Assembly: GCA_951799405.1 (NCBI GenBank) | Contig: OX637351.1 | Span: 6,480,251 to 6,544,250 of the forward strand | Length of the DNA: 64,000 nt | Direction: 5' to 3' | Source of the DNA: Agapetus fuscipes | Lineage: Eukaryota; Arthropoda; Insecta; Trichoptera; Glossosomatidae | Part shown: one piece after another, positions 12,701 to 27,700 of the stretch | Layout: each line of letters opens with the position of its first letter | Numbering within the stretch: the stretch's first letter is position 1 | Notes under the pieces: model-generated | Databases searched by the model: none | Seen by the model: only the letters and a program-made list of their open reading frames with translations | Told to the model about the DNA's origin: nothing | Made by a program: the position numbers and the translations under genes

Positions 12701-15700
12701 CGGAAAGCACGGTCCCCAAAATTAGTGCGTGTCTGACGTGACGGCTGGACTAAGTCAACCACCCTTGGATTGATCCTTGGATCATCATTTTTTTGTATGG
12801 AAAATTCACATTAGGCGGCGGTTGAGCCATAAATTTGCTGTGTGTAAATAACACTGAAAATTTGTAGAAGACGGAATTTGGAATAAGTATGCGGCTGACC
12901 ACCCATGCTGTAGAACATGGATCACTTTGCCAATGTCACCCCTGTTTCAGGAAAGGTCGGCAAGATTTGCAGGGTGTATGTTCATTTGAGATTTGGGTTT
13001 TTATATTGTAAGTCCACATGCGGCATGTTTAAGCGCAAACTTGTACGTGTCATATAATGTGAACCCTTAATGTTCCATATCTTTGCAACTTAGATTAGAT
13101 TAGATTTGATATTGACCCTTCACATGTGCAGACGTATCGTATCTGCAAAAAATATTTGTGAAAAGACAATAAGAATTGTGTAGAACCAAAAGTGGCAATC
13201 TAGAAAACACTGAGCATGTCAGTTTCCATGTTTCAATATATTTATCTCATATTTTACAAGAAATTCTACGTTGCCGTCTTTGGTTTTACATGTCTCAATT
13301 ATTGTCAAAGAGGTTTGTGTTTCTGTTTCCAGTCGCCAAACAAAATTATAAAACTTAAATTTTACAGTAAAATTATGCAAATTTCTATCATTGTGTGTTA
13401 CTAGATTCTGCCAGGAAGACTATGCATTTTCTTTTCCAGTTTTAAAACAACCCGAGCAACATATATTTTTTTCTCCAGTATTACAAATACAATAGAGCCT
13501 CGTTAATCCGAACCCCATCAAAACACAGGAGGGCTCGAAATAACAGGGTGTTCGGATTATAGTATGGGACAAATTCTATGGAGGTGAAAAATATAAAATG
13601 ATGATGATTTCTTTATAGCGCCGTTTCGTGATGTAGTCACTCCAAGGGCGCTTGTACAAATGATGCCAGAAATTTGCTTGTCTTCAGTGCATTCCTGAAC
13701 TTTCCATGATCCTCTACCTCTCTCACATGAAGGGGGATTGGTTTGTGCTTTATTTATTTAAGCAATCTTCGATCGTAATTCAAATGAAAAAAAAAAGTAA
13801 CAAATATTTTTAATTGTCCTACATATTTCCTTCTGCATAGTACTTATTTTGGGACAAAAAATCTAGCATTGACTTTTGCTTTGATTTGTCATCAAAACAT
13901 CACTTTGCTATCGTCGCAGCAACAATGTGTCCTGACTTGACACGCTGTTTTCGTCAGCCCATTGAATACATTTGTTGAATGCCTCCACAGCCTCAGCATG
14001 GCTTATTATCTAAATTCCTGGATCAGCTTCTTCTTCGTGATTGACTTCTTCTTCGCCTGTTCGGATTACCGCAATCACCGGATTATGCAGGGTTTCGGAC
14101 TAGCGTGACTCTACTGTATATTGTGATCTTTTAACACTTTTCAGTACAGTAGAATTGTATAGAATTTTATGTATGGAAAATTTGAAATTATATTTTTTCC
14201 TCTAGAAATGAACATCACAGGACTTCTTGTCCGGAGTCCTTAGCACCAATTGTAACATCACAATTATTTTGTCAATAGAATTCGTGCCGAGTCCGTTGTT
14301 TTGATGAGGTATTGAAAACCTGTTGTAGTCTAATGGTCAACGTATCAGACTACTTAGCCAGAAGGGACCGGATCTGTAATCCCAGACTGCTCATCCAGAC
14401 TTCCAGCAACTGAATTTTGCTTGAGTCGGCTCTCTGTAGCAGCGTCCAAGTTTGCAAGAGGGCCCTTGGGGTGTGACTCACACAAAAACAGCGCTCATCA
14501 AATAAATCAGTCTTAGATATTTTTATAAAATTAATCGTATTGAATCAAAGACGGATATCTAGGGTTTTTAAAAATAATTAAAATATGTGGAAATAATGAC
14601 AAAATAATTTATTGTGTTTCATTTTCCAAGAAAATCCTAAATATTAGTATTTGTTTCTATACAACTCAAATAACTGAATTCTACTGTACTTTATTGTTCT
14701 AATCAAATATTCATTTGTTGCTTATAATAAAATAGGTACATCGTCAATTGATTATGAAACTAAATATAATTAACTTATATCTTAATACATCTTTGTTATG
14801 TTATAAAAAAAAATGATTGTTTTCTAATGTATGTTTTTTTTTGTTGTCATTTCTTTTTGTTCAATCTTCTCTATATCCCAGAGTGACGGATATGAGGTTT
14901 GTGAAAATGATGAACCATAATATTATCTCTAAAAAAAACAGCAAAATATATTATGTACATAACCTGCAAAAATCTTTTATCCTATTGATCAAAAAAAAGT
15001 TTAATTGAATGAGATTTTCCAGTTGACCTTGAAAATCAGTACTGGAGTTGCAATCTTTTTTGACAGCTGTCAGATTTAAAATAAGAACATGCATCTAGAG
15101 ACAGTACGGAGTATAAAATCATGTGTAACTTTTGTTGTTGTTGTGCGAATGAAATAGGGAATATAGAAATAATTTCCCATTTCGGTGTTATTTCAAACCC
15201 CAAAATAAAATACCAGCAAGGCTTACTCAGCTTTCACAAGAAATGAGTACCAGCCCCCTCGGGAGCTGGGATACCCCCACTTTAACTCAAGTGGTTAGTG
15301 TAAGGCCCAACCCCTTACCTGTAAAAATAACTCGCTACATGCGAAACCTTTCGGGGATAACTCGGCAAGGAGTTACACTATATGTGTAGCTTGATTGCGC
15401 TTGAAAACCGAATGGATTGTATAAGACCTCCATAGAAAAATGAAGGAGGCATTGAAAAAAGAGGTAAAAGGAATTTTTTTTAAAATTATTCCTTGTTTAC
15501 TAGTTAAAAAAATCTCCGTACTGTATTAAAGTTGCAGGACAAAGAAAAATGTCTATCTTTCTCTCTCTTGCTCACTTTCTTTGTCTTCCAGTAAAATGTC
15601 ATTTTGTATTTTGGCGCAAACTGAACAAACGCGACTGCTCCATATAAAATTAGAACCAATTCAATGGTTTACCAAAGATATTTGAAAGTTAAAAGTATAT

Positions 15701-18700
15701 AACGTATTATGTTTTACTTGCATCCGTTTATCACCTTTTTAAATTTTCTACAAACAGATTACTGCACACCCACCATATTTGTTTTCAGTGTTGGCCTCCA
15801 GTTAAAAAAAAAAAATTGGCAGCTAGAGGATTGTTCTAAATTCAAATATGTAGTGTTGTCTATTGATGAAACTGTCTTTAGTACATGGATTTCTTATTTT
15901 CACTAGAAAAAACAAATCTCATACTTCATATCAAAACTCTTGACACACTTTTTTTTTCATATCTAACACTTTTATTTTTATTTTTGTACTTTTATTTGAT
16001 TTGAATCTAACACATTTCTTACGCTATTATGAACTAACTTCCCTTAACATTTAAGTAATATAAAACTATAGGTGGCTATCAAGGATTTTTTTTTAAAAAT
16101 GACTTTATAAATGGAAATATTTCCTGTGTTTCCATATACTTATCTCATTATTAAAAAAAATCCTGAATTGCCATCTTATATTTTATACGACACATTATAA
16201 ACCCTCAACACTTTTCCACTGTTTTTAAGCATGTTTTTAAAAATGTTTATCATTTAATTTTAACCTGTGTTATCGTTTTAGTCTTGCCTGAGATATTTTT
16301 TCCTGTTTATGCTCATTTTTGTTCAAATAAAACCAAATATATCTATCCACTCTTAGTATCGTATGAAATAATATGTATTTTTGTAGTTAGTTGTTTGTTT
16401 TACATTCAAATTTCATACATTGGATTGTAAATGTTGTTAAATTATCATTCATCCATGTGCTTCCATTTTTTCCTTCAAATATTTATGCACGTTTATTAAT
16501 GTATTTCTGTGTCTTTTTTTTTTTTCAAATACCTACCAACGCTGCACTTGGATGAATATGGATAACCCACAACAACTCAAAATGATGAACCATAAACAAA
16601 TGGCAATCTTGCATTGGACCTCTTTATTTCAAATTTAAATTTGACAACTTCAAATCGTGAACCATAAACAAATGGAATGTCTTGTCTTCAATTTCAAAAT
16701 GATTTACAATGAATATTGGAAATATTGGAAATCCATAAACAACAAATCATGACGGACTGAATCAAATTTGAAAACGAAAAAATTGAATTGTCAAAAATTC
16801 AAATTGGAATTTGAAAATATTCTCTTCATTCTAAATGCCAAAACAAAATGGTGGCTGATTACAAAATGGCGGAAAAATGCTTGGCGTATAGCAGCAAAGC
16901 CACGGTAGCAGTGAATCCACATCCAGCATGGATCCCCAGCTGGAGAGGCAGGTGGAGACAATCAGGAACCTGGTGGACTCTTACATGCGCATCGTCACCA
17001 AGACCACCCGGGATCTGGTGCCCAAGACTATCATGATGCTCATCATCAACAATGCCAAGGACTTCATCAACGGAGAACTGCTGGCGCACCTGTACGCGTC
17101 TGGAGACCAGGTAACTTGGTAGTCTATAATCTAAAACAATAGTTGCAAAGATATATTAATAATAATAATAATAATAATCTAAGTTGCAAGGATATATTCA
17201 TTTAAAGCTCTCAGATGTAAGCCCACAAACCAACAAGTGTAGTTCGCGCTTACAAATGCTGAATGTGTACTTACAAATAAAATCCAAACCTCAAATGAAC
17301 ATAAGCCCCACAACTTTTGCCGACCTTCCCTGAAACAGGGGTGACATTGGCAAAGTGAACCATTTTTTACAGTATGGGTGGTCAGCCTCATACCAACCTA
17401 TAAGTCAAGGAATATGAATAAAAAATTACATTTAAATATATAAAAGAACAAAACCTTACAAAGAAATCTATACAAAAAAAGTCAGAAATTTCCTATGCAA
17501 AAAATGTAGCAAATGAATACACCAACACTAAAAATCACCATTGCAGATTAGCCGCCACTTCTTCCTGTCCTTGCACACTTCTTTCATTTCATCCAGAGTC
17601 ATAACCTTTTTCATGCAAGTCCTCCTTTTATTATGACTCTGGATATCCCATTCATTCGCTATTTCAGAAATTTGATCCATCCATACTTTTCTCGGTCTTC
17701 CTCTACCACGACATCCATCTATTTTAGCAACATATACTTTCTTCGTCAATCTTTCATCACTCATTCTCTCCATATGCCCGAACCATCTTAACATACTTCT
17801 TTTAATCTTCACTTTCACACTTTAATTGACATTTCAAATTAAGATATGTGTAAGTTCGCGCTTACAAATGCTGCATGTGTACTTACAAATTAAAATCGAA
17901 ACTTCAAGTGAACATAAACCCTTTAATATTTTTTATGGTTTGTGTAAATTCATTGTTAATTCCTTTTTAATAATACTTGAAAAAAGTATTATCAAGAAGG
18001 AATAAACCCTTTAACTTTTGCCGACCTTCCCTGAAACAGGGGTGACATTGGCAAAGTGAACCAATGTCACAATGTCAGTCTTCTAGCATTTTAGTGAAGC
18101 TTTTAGCAAAGTAGTGATAATAAACAGTGTTTAGAGTGAAGAAAAACTTAACCATGTGTTTTTATATTGAATGTGAAAGGAAAAAGAGTTAAGGGACAAC
18201 CGAGAAAAGTATGGAGTGATCAGATTGAGGAGGTTGTGAAAGAATGGGATGTACAAAGCGAGCGTAAAAGAAGAAAATGCATGAAAAAAGTGATGGATAT
18301 GAATGAATTGAAAGATGTATGTAAGGATAGGAAGAAATGGAGGCAGCTCTGCAGAGGCCCTGGCCACCCCTAGTGGAATGGCGACAGAGTTGCAGTTACA
18401 GAAGTTACTGCTGAAAATTTAGATAACAAAGAAGAACTTGTCTGTGTTTAAGTCTCTTTCAAAATGAGAATTAATTTTCTTCCCACAAACCGTTTACCAT
18501 GCTGTGTTGTTTGTTTGTCCAGGCGGCCATGATGGAGGAGAGCCCCGAGGAGGCGCAGAAGCGGGAGGAAATGCTGCGCATGTACCAGACGTGCAAGGAG
18601 TCGCTGCGCATCATCGGCGACGTCAGCATCAGCACCGTGTCCACGCCCATGCCGCCGCCCGTGAAGAACGACTGGCAGCCGGGCGGCGGCGGCGGCGGTG

Positions 18701-21700
18701 GAGGCGGCGGTGGAGGAGGTGAGGGGGGCAGGGGAGGGCCGCCCCCCAGCCCGCTGCCCAACAGAGGTACGCCGGCTGCACGGGGGCGGAGACACAAACA
18801 CATCGCAAGACATACACTACATAACCACACTACTCTCAATACATCCTGAGTAGCATTTGGCTTCACTTATTTTTATTTTTAACATCTTTTAACCTCTAAA
18901 GAGCGCGAGCGATTTTCTGCTGTAATAAAGCCACCCAACTCTTAGTTTTGATATTAAATATCTCCAAAGATACAAAACATATCTCCTGTCTGCTGAATTG
19001 TTTTTGTGGTTTTTCAGGTTACATGCAGCTATTTTATCTGCTGACATTTCGCCTTCACGAGTAGAAGGCATTTTCAAGGCGAGTTATAACCATGTAGGCC
19101 ATGGTCTAACCCGAAAAACAATTCAGTATATTATACCGACCATGAAAGTGTTAGTGAAAGCTTAAAACTTTATTTAATGTCTCCTGTCTGTTTATTTTAT
19201 CTCAAAAGACAGTGAAATAAAGTTTTTGTAGTGCGTACCAAAAAAAGTAAATCTTTTGTGTCATTATTATTATACCAAATTACTGTAAAAAGATCGAGAT
19301 TCTAAAAATAGATACCTATACCTCATTAGTATGCCTAGGCACAAAATCCAAATGCATCACAAAAAATAGAGGCCAGTGACCCTTTTTACTTACACTAAGC
19401 TTTTTTTGTGTGTGTTAGTGTTGTTTTGTAAATAAATTGTGGAATTTGGCTTTTTGGAGAGTCTGTTTTTAAGATAAACTTTAATATTTTATTTTAAATA
19501 CCTACAAACGAAAATTAATATGCTTTCAATTTATCAGTAGATGGTTCTACGGAATAGCAGTAATTCATAAGATCTTCAATCTTATTGCTGTTTAAAAACT
19601 ATAGAAAAATTACAAAAACATTATTAGTACTGCGTGAATGAGAGGTTCCACTGGTGTTTAATAGTTCACAGCCGACTTTATGATGTATGTGTGTGTTGCA
19701 GGTTCCCTGGGAAGCATGGGAGGCTCCGGGGGCTCCATGGGCGGGTCCAGGGGCGCGCCCCCTCCCCCCGCGTCAGGCCGGCCCGCCCCCCCCTTGCCCA
19801 ACCGTCCGGGGGGCGCCGCGCCTCCAGTGCCAGGCGGCCGGCCACAGCCCCTCCCCGCTCCACTCATACCAACGTGAGTAAAACTTATATACAATACAAC
19901 CATAACTCTAATTGAGGCTGTCAGGACAATAGTGGTGTATTCCACAATTTTGACCAAGTGGCGTTTTGGCGTCATTTTCAATCCTTATTATAGTATGTAC
20001 CAAATCAAAGGTGGTGTAAGATAGTTAAGTTATTAAAAAACAGATGACACCAGAGACATTGTTTTGTACTGTTGTAAGGAATGAAAATTACCCTACCAAC
20101 GTAAACAGTTCAATAAAAAAATTGTCCACAAAATAATTGAGAGTATAGGAAATTGATCACTTAATTGGTCACAGAAACAATGACAGACTTTTAAATTCTA
20201 ATCTAAATCTAAGTCTGCAAGTTGCAAAGGTTTCAATCATTTTAAATTCATTTAGGGTATTGATGTACACCGCCGGACAAAAAAAATTACGAGTTTACCT
20301 GCTACCGCACCGCTTGACTTTACTGAACCCTTTTTCTAAGAAATCCTTTATCGATACCTCTTTCTTTTGTTTGATAAATTAAGGACACATAGTGTCCTTA
20401 ATTTTGTTATAAAAAATAAAGGTGAATTCACTAAGTATTAAATATTTTAAAATTTTATAAATATGTTTAAATTTTAAATACTTTACATACTTTAAATTTT
20501 AAAAATTAAAAATAAAGCGATACGAACCTACTTATTAAATATTAATTTAAAAAAAACATGTCTTTTATTATTCCATCACAAACACTGGACCTTAAATGAA
20601 CCGTTATGGATTTCTAATTTTCGGGTAATCTGATACCTTATATATAATGCCAATTTCTAACTACAATTCATGAGTAAGAATTTTTATTTTAACCTTGAAG
20701 TAAGGAGTAGTCATCACATATGTCAAACAATACAAAAAAACTAATTAAATATCAAGAATAATTCATTATATGTCAATTTTAGTTTTTTTTTGGACTCATA
20801 ATTTTTTTTGTCCGGGGGTGTATAAGTGAAATTTTTGCATAAACATTTTTATAGGTACTTGTTTATCTATCACCCGATGCACAAATATATTATTTTATCA
20901 CCATGGCAACAACAAAAACTGAAATAATTAATATCTATGGCACTCTAGTATCGGCTTGCTCAATACCCAAGCTTGCTTCTGCGTCAAATCTATCTATATT
21001 ATACACATTGTGTGCGTCAAGTTTGGATAAAAATGTGCCATTTTTACGCTTAATATTTATCATCATAAAATGTACATCATCCAGAGTGAGGTCCATACAT
21101 TCGACGTACAATGGACGGCACTGTTGTGATGTTAGCATCTGCAAACTGATAAAATCAACAGGAATTATTTTGTTTTTATGTATAAATTTTAACACAGCTA
21201 ATTTTATGTTGAACTATCAAAAGTGATGTTTTACAAGATGGCCTCAACAGCTTGTACTGAACATAGGTGACAGTGAACGAAAAGAAAAAAAAATCAAATT
21301 CAAATTAAGAACAGTAGCTGGTGTTGTAGACTGACAAACATTTTCCCTGATTTAGGGAATCTCTTTTTTAAATATATTTTTTTAGATTTTGTAGGGTTTG
21401 TGTATTCACACAGTGAAAATTCATTTTAATTTAAAATAAAAAGTTTTTTTTTGAAATCTAGTTGATATACATTGTATGAGGCTTATATATAATGCATTTT
21501 GTGGGTGATGGGTATAATATATTTACAACATAACTTATACATATAAAGAAACATATAGATTGTATGTATTGGTGGAACTTTATATTTGAACTGAATGTTT
21601 AATAAAACAGAATAATGCACTTATTCCTCTCCTTTTTATATATTTTTATTACTGTATTCATCTGTGTTCATTATGCCTGTATTATATTTTGTAAAATCAT

Positions 21701-24700
21701 GGTTTGTTTATAGGGAGATTAGATAAGGGTGAAGGTTTATAAGTGAGAAAGTACCTCTAGGATAAAATATTGTGTTTAAATTACTAAAAAATAATGGAAA
21801 CTACAGGGTAGCGCGCGGCAGACGTATGGATTTCAAGAAGCAATTGCTCCCTTTCCAGCAGTCCTAGACGGTTGGAAATGGGGGGCTTCGAAAGAAAGGG
21901 AATGGAAGTTTTTATTCCATGCGGTGTCAGTCACCACAATGGAGTGGCCCGTTGATATTGATTGTACATCAAAATGTGGGACCATCGGTCCATACTTTTA
22001 AAAAAGAAAAAAACATTTCTTCATTTAGTCATTTTTTTGCATCACTAATTGTAGGGTAGCTGAAACTCAATTTTAATACAAATTTACAATGTTTCAATGC
22101 GCTGTAAAAATCAGACTGGCTATGTTTTCACTGTTGAAATATATTCATAAAATGGACTCGTCACAAAATACATAGACGAAAAATTGTGATGTCAAAAGAA
22201 TTATGACATCACATGGATGGTGGGGTTGCTAGGAAAAATATGAATAAATATTTTTCTTTGATTGTTAAGATCCGTGTGAAGTTTGCTCGCTGACAAAAAA
22301 AATGCAGTTTAGAATTTTGTGCCAAGTACATTGTTTAAGAGTATGGACTCGGAACAAATTTGAATGTAGTTGTTTTTTCACGGGCAAGCGTCGAAATTTT
22401 ATCGGACTATGGTCTTTAGCAACCAGTAAAAAAATATTGGTTTTCCTTTTCCCTAGCAACCCCACCATGTGATGTCATAATTGTTTTGTCTATGGTTTTT
22501 GTTCTGAGTCCATTGTTTAGTACTCTTCTATTAGAAAAATAATTTAGTTTTTAACTGAAGCAATATTTTCAAACAATCTGTTTTTTTTTTGTTCATCCAT
22601 TTTTCCTTAATATATTTTTATTTCATTGACTTCATCAAGGTTCCAATTTGATTTTTTTGTGTTTGTACTTCTTGTCCTGATTGTTATTATTAAGTCTTAT
22701 TTGTTCACGTAAAATGAAAATATTTCAAACAACTTATGTTTATTCAAAAATGAAGTTCCGTCCATCTTTTTTAGATTCATCAATAATTTATTACAGAAAG
22801 AAACAAACAATTGAGGAAGCCATTTTAGTTTTTAATCATATCAGCTCATGTTAATGTTGCCAGTGTGAAAAAAAGTGCTATGTTTACTTTTTCTTGGTAG
22901 GTTAAAAAAATAAATGTTTTTTTCTATACCCTGTTTCAGACGCCGTTAACTCAACTAACCCAAAACCCAAGACTTACCCAAATATTCTTAAATTCCTTTA
23001 TTTTTAAACTATGGTCACATTGTCAACTAACAGCCATATTAATTTTGTGTATTGTTATGTAATTTTAATTTATCCATGTTACATAAATATATAAATAAAA
23101 GCATTTTTATTTCATTTTATTTTAAGTACCTACCTAAATATTGTATATTACAAATAACCCTCTGCATTTTTCATTACTGTTCTCACTATCCTTTTTAAAT
23201 AATTTAAAGAGTAATTTCAAAAGGTATTCTTTGTGTATTTTTGAAAAGAGAATAGCGCACATTTGAAAATTACAAAAAAAAAATGTTGACATGTTGAAAA
23301 AATAAAAATCAACAGCTTATGAATGTTTCAGATAAACATAATAACCTAAAATATTTATTATGAAACACAGAATAATATTGAATTTTTATATAGTTAAATA
23401 AATAAATAAAAAGTATATATTATTATGTAAATTATGTATGTGTAAATTAGACTGTTACAATATTGAAATTGTGTTGTTATATATTTGAAAGTTTATCACA
23501 TAAAAAATTGTGTTGAAAAAAAATAGAAGAAAATACAACGCATATTATATTATGATAAAAATGGACGATTGTCATGAATTTTCGTATATTGCGCCTGCTT
23601 AAATGATTCACACTATGAAAGATATGGAAAAAATATGGATCTGTGTTTTTCCGGAATTTACGCAAAAGCGGCTGTCCATTTGAAGTTTTTCCCGCCCTTT
23701 TACGCCAAAAGCTTACATTCTGAATGTCTTCCATTTTTTAAATAATATTTGAAAAAGGAACGCTGATTTTGTTTATGACCAAAATTTTTGCATATCATTA
23801 AATTAAAATATATTGCGTCATTGAAATAGTAAGAGTAAAATGTCTATGTGTTGTCAAGATAATATATGCATAAATATTATAATAGATCGATTTAAATATC
23901 TTGATGTCTGTACAATTTGAAATTCTTTAATTTTAGGGGATTATTAAAAAATAATTAAACTTAAAAAACATGGATACTCTCAAAGCGTGTCTTGATTTTT
24001 TTTCAACCACAGACTAAAGTTGACAGATGACAACACTAAATAAAAATTCAAATTTAGAACAATAAAATTTGTGTTGGCATTTCTGTGTGATCTTTTGGTT
24101 TCCTTGGGTGGTAAACCTTGCATTGAAACTCAAGGTTATTCACTGGGTATTTAAACAGCCAGCTATTCCTATTTAAATACCTACCAAAATAGATTATATC
24201 GACTGCTCCATGGAAGACTGCACTAAGTCAAAAAAGATAGTTTTACAGGAAAGCCAATTGAATGTTATTTATTCCATGGAGTACAATGCATAAACTATTT
24301 TTTACATTCATTTATTAACAAATTTAAAAGAGATAGAGACGTGGCTGTCATCTTGGAATGAAGATAATGATTTGTTACCTTCAGAAATGGAAATAAGTCA
24401 AAAACCTAAATTTCGGAGTTACTTCCTTCTTCCTTGGAGCAGTCGATATAATAATTTTATTTTTATCAATATAGTTATTGTTGATGCTTTGGATTTTTAC
24501 TCATTATATTCTTTTAACTTATTAATAGGTTAAAAAGTAAAATTCTGTTGTATAGAATCAAAGGCAGTAATCTAGGATTTTTTCCAAAAATTAATCTCAT
24601 TTTCTTTAAAATCCTAGATAACCTCTTTTAGTTCCATATGACTCAATTTTTTTTTAAATATGAAAGAAAACTCGATGTTCATAATATAAGGTTCCTCCAA

Positions 24701-27700
24701 AATATATATAATTTAAATGTTTGTATGCCTAGAGTTTTTTCACAAAAAGTTGTCCTATTGGTTTGTTATAAATATTTTTTTATATATTTGTATAAAAATT
24801 CTAGAAACATTCTTTGACTCACACAATTAAATCGGATTTCATTCTGTGAATTTACTCTTGATTGTATTCAAAGGAATTTTGTTTGATCGGTAATCTTCCT
24901 ACCGTCGATTCAACAAAAATCCATGTCAAAAGAAGAACAAAAATGAATTATAAAATCTGGAATAATATTTCAATTCAAAATACGACTTTATATGATTACT
25001 TTCATTAAACTAATTTCTCTTTTGGGAAAGTAACAGCCATTTCTATAACAAGAGATGTTCAAGTAGTAGGTACCTATGCTCGCGGTACTGAATACTTGTA
25101 ACCTTGGATAAAGTGGCTTTGGATAATTTAGGTGCTACGCATGTATATCAAACAAAACTTCCTTGGTTGTTTGTCGTCGGCTAAATTTGGTTGTGTTGTG
25201 CCCAAAGGCGTCCGGGGGGTGCGGCCGTGGGCTCGGCAGCCGTGGGCATGTACAACCAGATGCCGCCGCACATGAGGTCGCAGGTCAACCAGGCCGTGGG
25301 CCAGGCCGTGGCCAATGCTGCCGTAAACGAGCTCGGCAACGCCTTTGCCCGCTTCAAGTAATAACATCAGCTGGGACAAATGCACTGTTAACCTATCAAT
25401 ACATAAATATATAACAATTCCTCTCACGTGAACATCATATCTTCAAAAAGGATACTTGTAATCATCATGAGATCAACAGCCCTGGGTGGACCTTGGCTGG
25501 ATCCAGGATTCTCTTATAATAATAAAAATATAATGATAAAAGAAAAACAGCTTTGTTTTCGATTACATGAGTATTTATTTTTATATAATTGATCCACCTG
25601 ACGATGCAAATGGATGTTTGCGAAACCGGTTGTGGTATATACAAATAAATACTCACGTAATCGAAAACAAAGCTGTTTTTCTTTTATCATTAATGATGAA
25701 CGATTACAAAGTTAATGCCTCTACAATCAATAAAATAAAAATATAAACTTATAATATAAAGCCTTGAGAATGCTTCCTGCTCGTGAAAGCTAAATGTCGG
25801 CAGATAGAAAAACTTTATAAAAGTTATTCAATCACAAAATCATACACAAGTGATATTCTCTTCTAACAAAAAAGAGCGTTTGCAGATACGATAGTTCACA
25901 TGGGAAAGGTGGACATCAATGTGTAGTTGTCATACAAGGAAAATTGACAAACCATAAAGTATAATATCTAGCACAGCTATTCAACTGTTTATACTCTCTT
26001 GTGTGCAGTACGCATATCAAAATCTTAAATGTACAACTTGAAAATCACAGTACAATGTCAAATAAACAATAATATATATTTTTTTTAAATTCTTAATTCA
26101 CACTGTCACTTTGGCTTGTATGTCAATGATATTTGGGCATGTTTTGACTTCAAACCAGTCTTGCATCGAATGCTGTCAAAATAAATTTGACGTTCCAAAT
26201 TGAATTGGCTATTTCTCAAGCCGTTTGGAAAAACTTTGACGTAAAAAATATTAAACTCCTACGCTGTTATGTCGTATATATTGTATATTTTTTGTTGTCA
26301 AATCATTCCATACCAATATTTTTGTAATCAAACGGTTTGTAATTTTGAATATTTGATGTCAAAACTTGCCTGAGAATAATGCCATGTATTTTCAACTTTA
26401 ACATCTGTTTTCTCAAAATCCAACTGTCTCTAATACAAAACGGAATGGTGTTTTTTTTTATTAACCTATCAAGCAATTGGAAAATGTTTATTACTGTTGT
26501 AAAAAAGCATGAAAATCGCACCATATAAATCTCTGTCTATGGATATTTAACAGTATACTCTGTATGCAATAAGAAAACTGGAAGCAATATTGTAATTCAA
26601 AAATACATAAATGAATTTGACATATCATTTCTTTATATTTTGTCTGTGCTCTGTTGTCAAACAATTTTGACATATCTTTGATATTATTTTAACATGAAAT
26701 GTCCAAAGCATTGACAATTTGATAAAATAAGCCCTGGATATCTTCCCAAACTGTCAATTGCTGTATTTGAATTCAAATTATCATTTGACGCATGGTTTTC
26801 TTTGTTAAATTGGAAAATAATACAGCGATCGCTACAATCATTGATTAAAATAAAAGAAATTGATGGCACATGCCAGTTTCTTCCCATGCTAAGGAACATG
26901 CAAAAGACAATAAAAAAAGATAAAAAAGATAGTAGCATCATATGTCAAATAAAGAGACATAGAATAACAACAACAAAAAAGATGACAGTTCTCATATCTT
27001 TGCCTAACTAACACTACGTCTTTGTCGTCGTCTTTTTGCACATCAAACGGCTCGGATGCTCCATCTATTTCTTTTATTTTGATTGATTATAACCATGCAC
27101 CCATTTGACGTTCTCGTCAAACTGTTCATTGACTAAACTTGTGTTGGTTTTTTAGTCTGATGATGGTTTGACATGTTGCTGTTTGTGAATAACAACGCTT
27201 TGTATATAATACGAAATGAATATTGAGAAAAGCTATTTTGATCATCACTAACATAAAAATAGGCTTTAGCGTAGTTTAGTTTTGGTCTTATGATTGTTAA
27301 ATGCGATTTCCTTACACCTTGTCTGCCTTTATTGTGTTTAAAGTTAACTCGGTGTCAAAAAAAAAAAAAAAAATTGTAATAATTACCTGCTTTTACTTGT
27401 CAAAATGAAAAATGTGGTGAGTGGAGGTAATGGTGTCGAATGTCAAAGGATTTGTGAGGATTTTTTTTCATAAGACACATTGGTCCAGTACATATACAAA
27501 CATCGCTCATGTGAAATTACCTCTGATGGACATAAGACAAACAAGCACTAAGGAGATGATCTGTCAGAGTTTGCCAAAGTCTGGAAAATATCTATGAGGA
27601 AAGAGCATCAATTGGGACAAAAGGTATTTAATCGGAACATTTATTTTGCATTGGACACTTATAATCCTATCCACAATACATCAACACATTTATTTTGCAT

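Noticed and set aside
18471..18866. Minus-strand proline-rich frame
   Set aside because: Antisense of the glycine/proline-coding dynamin exon.
20903..21226. 107-residue frame in dynamin intron
   Set aside because: Low-complexity composition, no domain, no exon-like GC rise, and an overlapping antisense frame of similar quality.
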